Positions 48,365 through 58,450 are shown, counted from the stretch's first letter. The stretch is DNA of 64,000 nucleotides from Acuticoccus sediminis (GCF_003258595.1 NZ_QHHQ01000001.1:1816621-1880620), one strand, 5' to 3'. Program-made: numbers and translations. Notes: a model not told the origin generated them from the letters alone.

Positions 48365-49456
48365 ATGACACGACCGGAGGCCACTTCCGAGCCGAACAGA
48401 CCCCTGCGGTCGGGGTGGACGACGGGTGCGTGCGCCACCGCCGCCGCCAAGTCCGCGTACGCCGCGCTGCTGCTGGGTTCCTTCGAGGATCCTGTCACAA
48501 TCGCTTTACCACGCGGTGGATCAGCAGCGTTTGCCCTCGCGTATGAGTTGCGCGAGGGGGATACAGCCACAGCGGGTGTCATCAAGGACGCCGGCGACGA
48601 TCCGGACGTCACCCACGGCGCGCTCATCCTCGCCACCGTCCGCCCGTGCGACACGGGTGTGACATTTCGCGCGGGGAAAGGCGTCGGCACGGTGACGCGC
48701 GCCGGACTGCCGGTGCCGGTCGGCGAACCGGCGATCAATCCGGTCCCGCGGGCGATGATCACGACCGCCCTCACCGAGGTGGCGGACCGGCGCGGCATCC
48801 CCGTCGGCGCCGAGGTCACGATCTCGATCCCGGGCGGCGAGGCGCTGGCGCAGAAGACGTGGAACCCGCGTCTCGGGATCGTCGGCGGCCTCTCCGTGCT
48901 CGGCACCACCGGGATCGTCACGCCCTACTCCTGCTCGGCCTGGATCCATTCGATCCACCGCGGCATCGACGTCGCCCGCGCGGCCGGGCTCGGCCATATC
49001 GCCGCCGCGACCGGCTCGACGTCGGAGAAGGCGGCGCAGGCCGCGCTCGGCCTGCCGGACATGGCGATGATCGACATGGGGGACTTCGCCGGCGGCGTCC
49101 TCAAGTACCTGCGTCACCACCCGGTGCCGCGCCTCACCATCGCCGGCGGCTTCGCCAAGCTCGCCAAGCTTGCGGCGGGGGCCATGGATCTGCATTCCTC
49201 GCGGAGCCAGGTGGACCACGCGCGGCTCGCCGCCTGGGCGCTGGAGGCGGGCGGCGGCGAGGCGACAGCCGCGGCCGTCGCCGCGGCGCCGACGGCGATG
49301 GCCGCGCTCGAGATCGCCCGGCAGCACGGCATCGACCTCGCCGCGACCGTCGCCCGGCACGCGGGGGAGGCGGCGAGGGAACGTCTCGACGGGGCATCCG
49401 TTGGCGTTGACGTAATGGTGGTGGATCGCTCGGGGCATATCGTGGCGCATGGCTAG
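48365..49456 (+). CDS. cbiD: Cobalt-precorrin-5B C1-methyltransferase
   Basis: 363-aa CbiD, methylating C1 in corrin ring synthesis using SAM; usually linked to the anaerobic (early cobalt) route, where CobF serves in the aerobic route. Motifs: SGWTTGACATAAAKSAY, LPRGG, VIKDAGDDPDVTHGALI, NPVPRAMI, STGIV-like LGTTGIVTPYS, GSTSEKAAQAALGLPD, and DFAGGVLKYL. Overlaps cobK by 8 bases. Diverges from the VWA-cobB pair. Confidence 0.95.
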   Translation: MTRPEATSEPNRPLRSGWTTGACATAAAKSAYAALLLGSFEDPVTIALPRGGSAAFALAYELREGDTATAGVIKDAGDDPDVTHGALILATVRPCDTGVTFRAGKGVGTVTRAGLPVPVGEPAINPVPRAMITTALTEVADRRGIPVGAEVTISIPGGEALAQKTWNPRLGIVGGLSVLGTTGIVTPYSCSAWIHSIHRGIDVARAAGLGHIAAATGSTSEKAAQAALGLPDMAMIDMGDFAGGVLKYLRHHPVPRLTIAGGFAKLAKLAAGAMDLHSSRSQVDHARLAAWALEAGGGEATAAAVAAAPTAMAALEIARQHGIDLAATVARHAGEAARERLDGASVGVDVMVVDRSGHIVAHG

Positions 49457-50174
49457 AATTCTGCTCCTCGGCGGGACCGAGGAGGCCCGTCGGGTCGCCG
49501 AAATGCTGGACGAGAAGGGGGCGAGCTTCATCGTCTCGCTGGCGAGCGCGTCGGCCTCGCCCTACCCGGGGCCGGAGCGGCGCGGCGGCTTCGGCGGCGA
49601 GGACGCCATGGTGCGCTACCTCGAGAACGAGGGCGTCGAGGTGGTGGCGGACGCGACGCACCCCTTCGCGGCCGAGATCAGCCCGATGGCCAAGCGCGCC
49701 GCCAAACGCGCCAAGGTGCGCTATCTCCGCCTGGAACGCCGGCCCTGGCGCCGCTCGGCGGCCGACCGGTGGATCGACGTCCGCTCGCTGGAGGAGGCGG
49801 CCGCCGCGCTCGACAACGGCTCGGACGTCTTCCTGACGGTGGGGGCGCACAGCCTCCAGCCGTTCCTGATGCGGCGCGACCTGCGGCTCGTCGTGCGCAC
49901 GATCGAGAAGCCCGACCTCGGCACGCGGCGCGACGTGACCGTCATCCGCGACCGCGGTCCGTTCAGCATCGAGGACGAGCGGGCGCTCTTCGCCAGGTAC
50001 CAGTTCGACGCGATGGTGACGAAGAACTCCGGCGGCGACGCGACCGCGGCGAAGCTCGTCGCCGCGCGCGAGCGGCGGATGCTCGTCTACATGGTGCAGC
50101 GCCCGCGCGGCCAGCCGTGGGTCAACTGCCGCACGCCCGAGCAGCTCGTCCGTCGCCTGCGCTGGTACATTTGA
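49449..50174 (+). CDS. cobK: Precorrin-6A reductase
   Basis: 241-aa NADPH-dependent reductase of cobalamin synthesis. It has MARILLLGGTEEARRVAEML, VVADATHPFAAEIS, YLRLERRPW, TVGAHSLQPF, and MVTKNSGGDATAAKL in the C-terminal domain. It overlaps cbiD. The CobK/CbiJ choice depends on whether a cobalt-free or cobalt intermediate is used. Confidence 0.94.
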   Translation: MARILLLGGTEEARRVAEMLDEKGASFIVSLASASASPYPGPERRGGFGGEDAMVRYLENEGVEVVADATHPFAAEISPMAKRAAKRAKVRYLRLERRPWRRSAADRWIDVRSLEEAAAALDNGSDVFLTVGAHSLQPFLMRRDLRLVVRTIEKPDLGTRRDVTVIRDRGPFSIEDERALFARYQFDAMVTKNSGGDATAAKLVAARERRMLVYMVQRPRGQPWVNCRTPEQLVRRLRWYI

Positions 50175-50243
50175 GGTGATTCCCGGAGGAAGGGACCTGA
50201 GCGGGCGCCGGGCGGGCGCAGGGCCGCGGGCAGGCGCGGCCGC

Positions 50244-51038
50244 TCAGCCCCGGTGATCCAGCGCGGTCCGGGCGAGCGCGTCGACGACCCGCGCCAGGAT
50301 CGCGCCGATGCGCGCGCCCCCGTCCGGGTCGAGCGCGAAGGGCGGCGCCTCCTCCATGTAGAGGGACTGGGCCATCTCGATCTGCACCGCGTGGATGTTG
50401 TTCGTCGGGCGCCCGTGTCGGCGGACCGTCCAGCCGCCGCGGAAGCGCCCGTTCAGCACGGTCTCCCCGTTCTCCCGGAAGAGCCGCGTCGCGACCTCCT
50501 CGAAGCGGCCGCCGCAGGTCCTGGTGTAGTCGGTGCCGACGTTGAACGGCGTCAGCGTGCCCTCGAAGAGGTGCGGGATCACCGAGCGGATCGAGTGGAC
50601 GTCGAGGAGCACCGCGATGCCGTGCCTGTCCCTCAGCCGCGCAAGCTCGCCCGCGAGCGCGTCGTGGTAGGGCGCATGGTACGAGAAGCGCCGCTCGTCG
50701 ACGTCCGCCACCGTCGGCTCGCGCCCCTCCTTCCAGATCGCGCGGCCGTCGAAGTCGGTGAGGGGGACGAGGGCGGTCGTCGCCTGGCCCGGGTAGAGGG
50801 ACGTCCCGCCCGGGTCGCGGTTGGCGTCGATCACGTAGCGGTGGAAACCGGCCTTGATGACGCTCGCCGGCCCCCCGATCCCGTCGACGATCGTGTCGAG
50901 GTGCCAGTCGGCGTCGGCGAGCAGGGCGCCGTTCTCGTCGAGGCGTTCGGCGATGGCGTCAGGCACGTTGAGGGAGGCGTGCGGGACCGACACGAGGACG
51001 GGGCCCTCGCCCTCGGTCAATCGGAACGGCGTCGTCAT
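50244..51038 (-). CDS. N-formylglutamate amidohydrolase (second copy)
   Basis: 264-aa FGase family: EGPVLVSVPHAS, DADWHLDTIVDG, IDANRDPGGTSLYPGQ, AVLLDVHSIRSVIP, and NNIHAVQIEMAQSLYMEE. The signature DxHS and the Asn/Arg-rich NRDPGG block resemble HutG. Sequence is clearly different from the copy at 20071-20970. ATG 51038 starts at the usual N-terminus; the longer open frame upstream is Arg/Pro-rich and rejected. No other hut genes in view, so N-formylglutamate hydrolysis is a family assumption. Confidence 0.88.
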   Translation of the reverse strand: MTTPFRLTEGEGPVLVSVPHASLNVPDAIAERLDENGALLADADWHLDTIVDGIGGPASVIKAGFHRYVIDANRDPGGTSLYPGQATTALVPLTDFDGRAIWKEGREPTVADVDERRFSYHAPYHDALAGELARLRDRHGIAVLLDVHSIRSVIPHLFEGTLTPFNVGTDYTRTCGGRFEEVATRLFRENGETVLNGRFRGGWTVRRHGRPTNNIHAVQIEMAQSLYMEEAPPFALDPDGGARIGAILARVVDALARTALDHRG

Positions 51039-51814
51039 CGGGCGGGCATGGTGGTGGCACGGGACATTGATGGAACTCCAGCGGCGCGAGACCGGCCGCC
51101 TTCGCCGGCGGTCACGCGATGATTGGTTTGGCGGCGGCGAGGCCGGATGCGGCGGACCGGTCGGTTTCGAACTCGCTTTCGAGCCATGGGACGTTCCCCG
51201 TCGGACCGGAGCACCGCAGACCGGACTCTGGTGGCGAGGGCGCCGGCCGATCCGGCCGACGAAGCCCGCCGGCCGGGCCGAGCCCTGCGCCCTGCTGGCG
51301 ACCGGCACGGCGACGTACGCGCCGGGCCTCGGGGCCATCCCCGCGGCGAACTCACTCCGGCGCCGCATGGTCCGTCAAGGGGACGCCGACGCAGTCCGCG
51401 ACCGCGGCACCCACAGACGGCGGGCGGCGTACGGCTGTCGGCAGGACGATCCGCGGCTATGACCGCGCCGCCGCCCTCCGGCCGGCCGCGGAGCCGGTGA
51501 ACGCCGACATCCTGCTCCCCGCGCTTCCCGACGTCCACAGCCATCGGGCGCCGCGGGGGCTCGGGCTTCACCAAGGAACAGGGGCGTCGCCTGTTCCTCG
51601 GACCCAGCCGTCGCTGATTGAAGCCCTGAGGCGGGAGGAGGCGCCGCGCAAGGCACACTGCGTTCTTCGGCCTTGCACGGCGCCTCCTCCCGCCTCCTGA
51701 CGGGCTTCAGCGACGGCTGGCTCCAAGGAACAGGCTCGGGATCCGCCGTGCCCGCGGCGGCGCGGGGCGGCGGCGCCGCAGGGAGGGCAAGGCCGGTGGA
51801 GGTGATCCCGGGGC
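51039..51814. other. 776-base gene-free stretch holding a large palindrome
   Basis: No believable gene between hutG-like and csoR-like genes (both on the minus strand): open frames are short, Arg/Pro-rich and have no RBS. The dominant structure is the inverted repeat at 51574-51734. Confidence 0.55.
51574..51734. repeat. Large imperfect inverted repeat (about 65-bp arms)
   Basis: Arm 1 spans about 51590-51654 and arm 2 51670-51734, with a 15-nt loop. The inner core GGCGGGAGGAGGCGCC pairs perfectly with its complement, and CAGCCGTCGCTGA pairs with TCAGCGACGGCTG; small gaps occur between. In addition AGGAACAGG (51574-51582) can pair with CCTGTTCCT (51590-51598), giving an alternative small hairpin, and the 12-mer CCAAGGAACAGG occurs as a direct repeat at 51571-51582 and 51723-51734. 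Resembles a REP/MITE-like palindromic element. Confidence 0.8.
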
Positions 51815-52096
51815 TCAGACGTTGCGGGCCTTGTCCATCAGGGCGATCAGCTCCATCAGTTTGACGCGCCGGGCGTCGGAGTCGTCCGCCGCCATCGCGT
51901 CGTCGACACAGTGGCGCGCATGGTCCTCGAGCAGCAGCTTGTCGACACCCTTGAGGGCCGAGCGGATCGCGGCCGTCTGCGCCAGCACGTCGGCGCACGT
52001 GCGTTCCTCCTCGACCATGCGCGTCACGCCCCGCACCTGGCCCTCGAGGCGCGCCAGGCGTCGCAGCACCGCGCTCTTGTTGTCCGCCTCGTCCAT
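51815..52096 (-). CDS. CsoR-type metal-sensing repressor
   Basis: 93-aa all-helical regulator of the CsoR/RcnR/FrmR family. Ligands Cys34, His59 and Cys63 match CsoR's Cys-His-Cys Cu(I) set in spacing (25 and 4 residues). N-terminus has RLARLEGQVRGVTRMVEEERTC split over about 20 residues. Cognate copper gene not adjacent (its neighbours are hutG-like and thrS), so it probably acts on a distant target, or on itself. Start ATG at 52096. Confidence 0.9.
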   Translation of the reverse strand: MDEADNKSAVLRRLARLEGQVRGVTRMVEEERTCADVLAQTAAIRSALKGVDKLLLEDHARHCVDDAMAADDSDARRVKLMELIALMDKARNV

Positions 52097-52372
52097 CGTC
52101 CTGCCTGGTTGGTCGATCCGTCCTTCGCTGACCGGAGCCGGGAGTGTAACCGATCACACGGTGTTCGCAGGGGGCCGAACCGGGATTTCCGTCCCCGGAA
52201 GGGGCGCCGCCGGGCGGGCTGTGACCGATATGGCCCGGCCGGGACATGCGCCCGGGGAGCGTTGCCTATCGACAGGGCAGCCGGCGCGGATCCGTCGTTG
52301 CATTTCAGGGCCGAGCCGATAGATACGGGGTCCTGCTTACCTGCATCCGTGGGCAGAGATTGAGCGAGTGCA

Positions 52373-54541
52373 ATGATTACAATCACCTTCCCCGATGGCG
52401 CCACGCGTGAGTTCGAGGCCGGCGTGACCGGCGCCGACATCGCCGCGTCCATCTCCAAGTCGCTGGCCAAGAAGGCCGTCGCGATGGTCGTCGACGGGTC
52501 CCTCTCGGACCTTGCCGACCCCATCGACCACGACGCGCGCCTCAAGATCGTCACCCGGACGGACGACGAAGCGCTGGAGCTCATCCGTCACGACGCCGCG
52601 CACGTGATGGCCGAGGCCGTCCAGGCGCTGTGGCCGGGCACGCAGGTGACCATCGGCCCCGTCATCAAGGACGGCTTCTACTACGACTTCTATCGCGACA
52701 CGCCCTTCTCCACCGACGATCTGGCGAAGATCGAGGCGAAGATGCGCGAGATCATCCAGCGCAACGCCCCCTTCACCAAGGAGGTCCGCTCGCGCGACGA
52801 GGTCCGCGAGATCTTCCGGGAGATGGGCGAGGGCTTCAAGGTCGAGCTGGTCGACGCCATCCCCGAGGACCAGGACGTCAAGCTCTACCGCCAGGGCGAA
52901 TGGTTCGACCTCTGCCGCGGCCCGCACATGACCTCGACGGGCCACATCGGCGACGCCTTCAAGCTGATGCGCGTCGCCGGTGCCTACTGGCGCGGCGATT
53001 CGAACCGCGAGCAGCTGACGCGCATCTACGGCACCGCCTGGGCCGACAAGAAGGGCCTCGACGCCTATCTCCACATGCTGGAAGAGGCCGAGAAGCGCGA
53101 CCACCGCCGCCTCGGCCGGGAGATGAACCTCTTCCACTTCCAGGAGGAGGCGCCCGGCGCCGTGTTCTGGCACGAGAAGGGCTGGCGCGTCTTCCAGTCG
53201 CTCATCTCGTATATCCGCCGGCGCAACGACGCCGCCGGGTACCACGAGGTGAACACGCCCGAGCTGATGGACATCTCGCTGTGGCAGGCCTCCGGTCACG
53301 CCGAGAAGTTTGCCGACAACATGTACATGACCCAGACGCCGGACGAGCGCACCTACGCGATCAAGCCGATGAACTGTCCGGGCCACGTCCAGGTGTTCAA
53401 GAACGGGCTGCGCTCCTACCGCGAGCTGCCGCACAAGGTCGCCGAGTTCGGCAAGGTCCACCGCTACGAGGCCTCGGGCGCGCTCCACGGCCTGATGCGC
53501 GTGCGTGCCTTCACCCAGGACGACGCCCACGTCTTCTGCACCGAGGAGCAGATCGCGGCCGAGTGCCTGAAGATGAACGACCTCATCCTCTCGATCTACG
53601 AGGACTTCGGCTTCGAGGACGTCATCATCAAGTTCTCCGACCGGCCCGAGGTCCGCGTGGGCGAGGACGCGGTCTGGGACAAGGCCGAGAAGGCGCTCAT
53701 CGACGTGCTGAACTCGACCGGCCGGCCGTGGTCGACCAACGTCGGCGAGGGCGCGTTCTACGGCCCGAAGCTCGAGTACACGCTGCGTGACGCCATCGGC
53801 CGCGAGTGGCAGTGCGGTACCGTGCAGGTGGACCTCAACATGCCGGGTCGCCTCGGCGCCTTCTACATCGGCGCCGACGGCGAGAAGCACACGCCTGTCA
53901 TGCTGCACCGGGCGATGGTCGGCTCGCTGGAGCGCTTCTTCGGCATCCTGATCGAGCATTTCGCCGGCCACATGCCGATGTGGCTGTCACCGATGCCGGT
54001 CATGGTGGCAACCATCGTGTCGGACGTCGACGTCTATGCCGTCGAGGTCCGCAAGGCCCTGGAAGCCGCCGGGATCCACGCCGAGACCGATCTTCGCAAC
54101 GAGAAGATCAACTACAAGGTCCGCGAGCACTCCGCCGCCAAGGTGCCGGTGATCGCCGTCGTCGGCGCCCGCGAGGCGGAGGAGAAGACCGTCAACGTGC
54201 GCCGCCTCGGCTCGCGGGAATCGACGACGATGTCCCTCGACGCCTTCGTCGCGATGATCGCCGATGAGGTCACGCCTCCGGACGTGCGCCGCGTCGCGGC
54301 CGCCCGCAGCCGCGCGGCGGGCGCCAGGGACCAGCGCATCGACGTGGTCGAGGTGTTCGAGGGCTTCGTCGTCAACGACGCGGTCCTGGGCCGCTCGTCC
54401 GACGTCTTCGCCACCCGCGAGGAGGCGGTCGAGACCGCCCGCCGCATCCTCGCCGAGCGCGGCGGCGGCACCGTCTCGATCTCCACGCTCGCCGGGGAGA
54501 CTGACCGCCACAGCGTCGAGGGGGCCGACGCCGCCGAGTAA
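52373..54541 (+). CDS. thrS: Threonyl-tRNA synthetase with an additional C-terminal domain
   Basis: 722-aa ThrRS, about 70 longer than usual. N-terminal TGS ([14 protein letters not shown]), editing domain [11 protein letters not shown] and [14 protein letters not shown], class II core with zinc ligands Cys in MNCPGH, His in DDAHVFC, and His in MLHRAMVGS, then anticodon domain (to about residue 640). The remaining 70 residues include [28 protein letters not shown] and GGTVSIST and resemble DUF2188-like small domains. It is continuous with the body and unlikely to be a frameshift. Role unknown; might bind nucleic acid or a partner. Confidence 0.94.
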   Translation: MITITFPDGATREFEAGVTGADIAASISKSLAKKAVAMVVDGSLSDLADPIDHDARLKIVTRTDDEALELIRHDAAHVMAEAVQALWPGTQVTIGPVIKDGFYYDFYRDTPFSTDDLAKIEAKMREIIQRNAPFTKEVRSRDEVREIFREMGEGFKVELVDAIPEDQDVKLYRQGEWFDLCRGPHMTSTGHIGDAFKLMRVAGAYWRGDSNREQLTRIYGTAWADKKGLDAYLHMLEEAEKRDHRRLGREMNLFHFQEEAPGAVFWHEKGWRVFQSLISYIRRRNDAAGYHEVNTPELMDISLWQASGHAEKFADNMYMTQTPDERTYAIKPMNCPGHVQVFKNGLRSYRELPHKVAEFGKVHRYEASGALHGLMRVRAFTQDDAHVFCTEEQIAAECLKMNDLILSIYEDFGFEDVIIKFSDRPEVRVGEDAVWDKAEKALIDVLNSTGRPWSTNVGEGAFYGPKLEYTLRDAIGREWQCGTVQVDLNMPGRLGAFYIGADGEKHTPVMLHRAMVGSLERFFGILIEHFAGHMPMWLSPMPVMVATIVSDVDVYAVEVRKALEAAGIHAETDLRNEKINYKVREHSAAKVPVIAVVGAREAEEKTVNVRRLGSRESTTMSLDAFVAMIADEVTPPDVRRVAAARSRAAGARDQRIDVVEVFEGFVVNDAVLGRSSDVFATREEAVETARRILAERGGGTVSISTLAGETDRHSVEGADAAE

Positions 54542-54560
54542 GCCGCCGCCGCATCGCACC

Positions 54561-54599
54561 CGCGGAAGGACCGGCGCCCCGCGCGCCGGTCCCTTCGCG
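54561..54599 (+). terminator. Hairpin after thrS
   Basis: GACCGGCGC (54569-54577) pairs with GCGCCGGTC (54583-54591); flanking CGCGGAAG / CTTCGCG extends it with one mismatch. No good T run after it, so efficiency is unclear. Begins 20 bases past the thrS stop. Confidence 0.55.
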
Positions 54600-54773
54600 T
54601 GCCGCCGGACGGGTGGTTCCGGGTGCGTGCGCCGGTGGCCGCAACCTCCCCGGGAGGGGCGGCACATTTCGGCCCTATTCCCACGAATTGGTGATCACCC
54701 GGCGCCCCCGCACGGGTGACATCGGGCGTTTCCTGCGGTTTGCTGCCTGCGATTTCAGTTCGGAGGTTTCAGC

Positions 54774-56246
54774 ATGGCGCCCGTGGTCCGGCCCCTGGCC
54801 ATCCTTTTGACCCTTCTGGCCTTCGTTTCGGCCAGCGGATCGGCGCGGGCGCAGGATCGGCCCTGGCTCACCGACGTCGCCGACGAGGTGCGCGACCTGG
54901 CGCTGCAGACCTCCTGCTTCGGCGGCCGTCCGCCGCAGACGCTCTACGTTCTCGGCGTCAGCGGCTCGCGCGATCTCGTCGACGAGGCGGACCAGACCGA
55001 CATCCTCGGCTCGATCACCGCCGAGCTCGGCGACCGTACGCGCATGCGCATTACGAAGGCGGACACGTTCCAGATCATCGCCGGCGCCGCGTCGGGCACG
55101 GGCGAGCCGCAGGCCCAGGAGATCCGCGACCTGATCAGCCGCGCCGACCGCGCCGACATCACCGTCACGCTCCGCCCCTTCCGCCGCAACGCCGACAAGC
55201 TGTCCGCCGAGGTGATCCTGTGGGCGCGCAACTCGGCCGAGGGGAAGGGGATCACCTGCACGCCGTCGTTCATCGTGCAGATCCCGGTGGGCGATCCGCA
55301 GTGCAAGAGCGCGTTCGAGACGGTGCGGCTCGACGGCAGCATCCCCAAGCTGGAGGCCTACACGCTGTTCTTCAGCCACTGCCCGCAGGTCGCGGAGGTG
55401 CAGCGCCTCATCGCCGCAACCCGGGCGCAGGAGGCCCAGGCCACCTGCGAGCGCGCCTTCGATGCGGCGGCGCGCGAGAACACCGTCGGCGCCTTCGACA
55501 CCTTCATCGCCAGCAACCCGGAGTGCCGGCTGGTCGCGACCGCGCGCAGCATCCGCGACCAGCTCGCCCTGCGTCAGGAGGCGCAGCGGCGCTGCGCGGA
55601 CGGGTTCGAGGCGGCCAAGACCGCCGACACCGCCGACGCCTACGCCCGCTTCGCCGACCAGTCGCCGCAGTGCAACGAGGCCGCGCTCGCCCTGCAGCTC
55701 AGCGAGCTGAAGCGCCAGCGGGAGGCGGCGGCCGAGGCGGAGCGCGCCGCCGAGCAGCGTGCGGCCGACCAGAAGGCGCAGGAGAAGCGGGCCGCCGCGG
55801 AGCGGGACGCCGAGCGCCTCGAGGCCGAACGGCGCGAGGTTGAGCGGCGCGCGGCCGAGCTCCTCGCCGCCGAGCAACGGGCGGCGGAGCAGCGGGCCGC
55901 CGAGCAGCGCGCCGCCGAGCAGAGGGCGGCGGAGGAGCGCGAGGCGGAGCGACGCACCGCCGAGCAGCAGGCCGCCGCTGCCCGGCAGGCGCAGCCGCCC
56001 GCGTGGAACCCCCCGCCGCCGCAACAGCCGGTCTACTGCTATGTCGCGGACGTGCGCCCGCCGGACGCGTGGCTGGCGCTGCGCACCCATCCAAGCACCC
56101 GTCGCGGCTCCAGCCTGCGGCGACTGCCGTCCGGCACGCCCATCCAGATGCTCGGCGAGCAGAGCGGGAGCTGGCATCGCGTGCGTATCCAGGACGGCAC
56201 GGTCGGCTGGATCTCGTGGGAAATCGCGCGCTGGATCCGCTGCTAG
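54774..56246 (+). CDS. Exported protein with helical repeats, long coiled coil and SH3 domain
   Basis: 490-aa protein. Signal peptide ends near SARAQ (residue 27). A globular part (28-190) with a possible nucleotide/ligand fold (TLYVLGVSGSRDLVD, ADTFQII) is unrecognised. Short repeats FDTFIASNPECRLVATARS and YARFADQSPQCNEAA (residues 240-310) follow; similar short repeats occur in bacterial caspase-like proteins and in the one at 31132-32988. Then a charged coiled coil from about 310 to 405 with AAEQR repeats, a Pro linker, and a C-terminal SH3-like domain (LALRTHPSTRRGSSLRRLPSG, GWISWEIARWI). GGAGG sits before the ATG. Function unknown; likely envelope sensing. Confidence 0.82.
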   Translation: MAPVVRPLAILLTLLAFVSASGSARAQDRPWLTDVADEVRDLALQTSCFGGRPPQTLYVLGVSGSRDLVDEADQTDILGSITAELGDRTRMRITKADTFQIIAGAASGTGEPQAQEIRDLISRADRADITVTLRPFRRNADKLSAEVILWARNSAEGKGITCTPSFIVQIPVGDPQCKSAFETVRLDGSIPKLEAYTLFFSHCPQVAEVQRLIAATRAQEAQATCERAFDAAARENTVGAFDTFIASNPECRLVATARSIRDQLALRQEAQRRCADGFEAAKTADTADAYARFADQSPQCNEAALALQLSELKRQREAAAEAERAAEQRAADQKAQEKRAAAERDAERLEAERREVERRAAELLAAEQRAAEQRAAEQRAAEQRAAEEREAERRTAEQQAAAARQAQPPAWNPPPPQQPVYCYVADVRPPDAWLALRTHPSTRRGSSLRRLPSGTPIQMLGEQSGSWHRVRIQDGTVGWISWEIARWIRC

Positions 56247-56409
56247 GCCGGGCGGTCGGGCTGCGTTCTGCACAGTCCCGTGACCGGGACGGGTTGCCGA
56301 GATCAGTGCTAGCGCACATATTTGAGCGCCGACGATAGTCGCGGCGCCGTTCGCGCCGCTCCCCGACGGTCGGCCGCCTCACGCGCCGGCTCCCTGAAAG
56401 GAAAGGCCG

Positions 56410-57417
56410 ATGGTCACCTACAACATCCTCGACCTGTCGCCGATTCCCGAGGGTGGGACCGCGGCAGACGCTCTCGCCCGGTCCACCGACCTCGCCCAGC
56501 ACGCGGAACAGTGGGGCTACACGCGCTTCTGGGTCGCTGAGCACCACAACATGCCCGGCATCGCCAGCTCGGCGACGGCGGTCCTCATCGGCCACCTCGC
56601 CGCCAATACCAAGACGATCCGGCTCGGCTCCGGCGGAATCATGCTGCCGAACCACGCGCCGCTGATGGTGGCCGAGCAGTTCGGCACGCTCGAGACGCTC
56701 TATCCCGGCCGCATCGACCTCGGCCTCGGCCGCGCGCCCGGCACCGACCCGGTGACCACCCGGGCGCTGCGCCGGTACGGCGATCAGGCCGACCAGTTCC
56801 CGCAGGACGTCGCCGAGCTCATCGCCTACCTCGACTCCCGCCCCGGCGAGACGCGGGTCAGCGCGATCCCCGGCGCGGGCACCCACGTCCCGGTCTGGAT
56901 CCTCGGCTCCTCGACCTTCGGGGCGGAGCTCGCGGCGGTGATGGGTCTTCCGTACGCCTTCGCCTCCCACTTCGCGCCGAACATGCTGGAGGACGCGCTC
57001 GCGGTGTACCGCCGCAACTTCCGCCCGTCGGACCGGCTCGAGCAGTCCCGCTTCGCGCTGGCGGTCAACGTCTACGCGGCGGACACCGACGAGGAGGCGC
57101 AGTACCTGCGTTCCTCGCAGCTTCAGGCGGTGGCGAACCTGCGCAGCGGCAGGCCCGGCCCGCTGCCGCGCCCGGTCCGGGACCTCACCGCCGTGGTGAG
57201 CCCCAACGTCATGCCGCTCGTCGAGGGAATGCAGCGCTTCTCCGCCGTCGGCTCGCCCGCGACGGTGCGCCGGACGCTCGCCAACATGATCGCCCACTAC
57301 GAGCCGGACGAGATCTTCGTCGTCGCGGCGATCCACGACCACGAGGCGCGGCTGAAGTCCATGCGGATGGCGGCTGAGGTGCTGGCCGATCTTCCGGCCG
57401 CGGCGGCGGCCGAGTAG
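56410..57417 (+). CDS. LLM-class flavin-dependent oxidoreductase
   Basis: 335-aa luciferase-like monooxygenase domain protein. The family's [10 protein letters not shown] start, [69 protein letters not shown] and [27 protein letters not shown] are seen. This is the MsnO8/YhbW-like group of small enzymes. A partner reductase is not adjacent. Substrate unknown. GAAAGGAAAGG sits before the ATG. Confidence 0.9.
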   Translation: MVTYNILDLSPIPEGGTAADALARSTDLAQHAEQWGYTRFWVAEHHNMPGIASSATAVLIGHLAANTKTIRLGSGGIMLPNHAPLMVAEQFGTLETLYPGRIDLGLGRAPGTDPVTTRALRRYGDQADQFPQDVAELIAYLDSRPGETRVSAIPGAGTHVPVWILGSSTFGAELAAVMGLPYAFASHFAPNMLEDALAVYRRNFRPSDRLEQSRFALAVNVYAADTDEEAQYLRSSQLQAVANLRSGRPGPLPRPVRDLTAVVSPNVMPLVEGMQRFSAVGSPATVRRTLANMIAHYEPDEIFVVAAIHDHEARLKSMRMAAEVLADLPAAAAAE

Positions 57418-57537
57418 GCCCCGGAATCGACAAACCGGCCGGCGCCGGCCATTGAATGGGGCAAGACCAGTCTGGAGCCGGCCCTTGCCCCCACGCCATC
57501 GACCCGACGCCGCCGCCCGGTGGCGCCAGCCGGCCGC

Positions 57538-58404
57538 ATGACAGATCAATTGTTCGACCAATTGTCAGACCGCCCCGTGCCGGCGCGCCCCGCCGACGCG
57601 CCGGCGACCCTCTTCCAGCGCAGCGTCGGCGAGGCGGCGGTGACCGTCGCCGACAAGGGCGGGCGCGTCACGACGCCGACGGTGCGTCAGGCCGGCTCGG
57701 CCAAGCTCCGCTTCCCGCGGATGGCCCCCGGCAGCGACAGCGTCGAGGCGCTGATCCTCAACATCTCCGGCGGCCTCGTCAGCGGCGACCGCTTCCGCAC
57801 AGAGATGGCGGCCGAGGCGCATACCCTCACCGTCGCGACCCTCGCCTGCGAGCGCGTCTATCGCTGCGAGGACGGGCCCGCGGAGGTCCTCCAGGTCGTG
57901 CGGGCGGGGGAGGGCGGCACGGTGCGCCACCTGCCGCAGCCGACGATCCTGTTCGAGGGGGCGAAGCTGCGCCGCCGCACGCTGGTGGACCTCGCCGAAG
58001 GGGGGGGCCTCACCCTTTGCGAGGGCCTCGTGCTGGGCCGCGCCGCGATGGGCGAGCGCGTCACCACCGCCGACGTGCGCGACCGCATCGAGGTGCGCAT
58101 CGCCGGCCGGCTCGTCTACGTCGACGCCTTCGGCCTCACCGACGAGGTCATCGCCCGCGCGTCCGGGCCGGCGGCGCTGGACGGGGCGCGCGGCGTCGGG
58201 CTGGTGCTCCACGTCGGCGGCGGGACGGCCGACACGGCGCGCGCGGCGCTCGACGGCGCCAATGCCCGCTGGGGAGCGAGCACCATGGGCGCCTTGACGG
58301 TGGTCCGGGTTCTTGCGCCGGACCACACAAGTTTGCAGGATGCGCTCGGCCGGGCTTCAGTCGCGTTGTCCGGCGCGCCGCTGCCGCGCGCATGGCAGCT
58401 CTAG
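57538..58404 (+). CDS. ureD: Urease accessory protein UreD
   Basis: 288-aa UreD/UreH, the scaffold that with UreF/UreG delivers nickel to apo-urease. Typical features: [52 protein letters not shown], and [19 protein letters not shown] 57538 (MTDQLFDQ) is preferred to GTG 57520, which gives a Pro-rich extension. First of ureD-ureA-DUF1272-ureB. No ureF/ureG/ureE in the window. Confidence 0.93.
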   Translation: MTDQLFDQLSDRPVPARPADAPATLFQRSVGEAAVTVADKGGRVTTPTVRQAGSAKLRFPRMAPGSDSVEALILNISGGLVSGDRFRTEMAAEAHTLTVATLACERVYRCEDGPAEVLQVVRAGEGGTVRHLPQPTILFEGAKLRRRTLVDLAEGGGLTLCEGLVLGRAAMGERVTTADVRDRIEVRIAGRLVYVDAFGLTDEVIARASGPAALDGARGVGLVLHVGGGTADTARAALDGANARWGASTMGALTVVRVLAPDHTSLQDALGRASVALSGAPLPRAWQL

Positions 58405-58450
58405 TGCAGGCGCGCGGTCCTCGCGGCCTGCTTCATCGTGGGACGACCGC

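Noticed and set aside
51123..51500. Plus-strand small frames in the gene-free stretch beside the palindrome
   Set aside because: Arg/Pro/Gly-rich, no SD, partly opposite the hutG-like upstream region; not believable.
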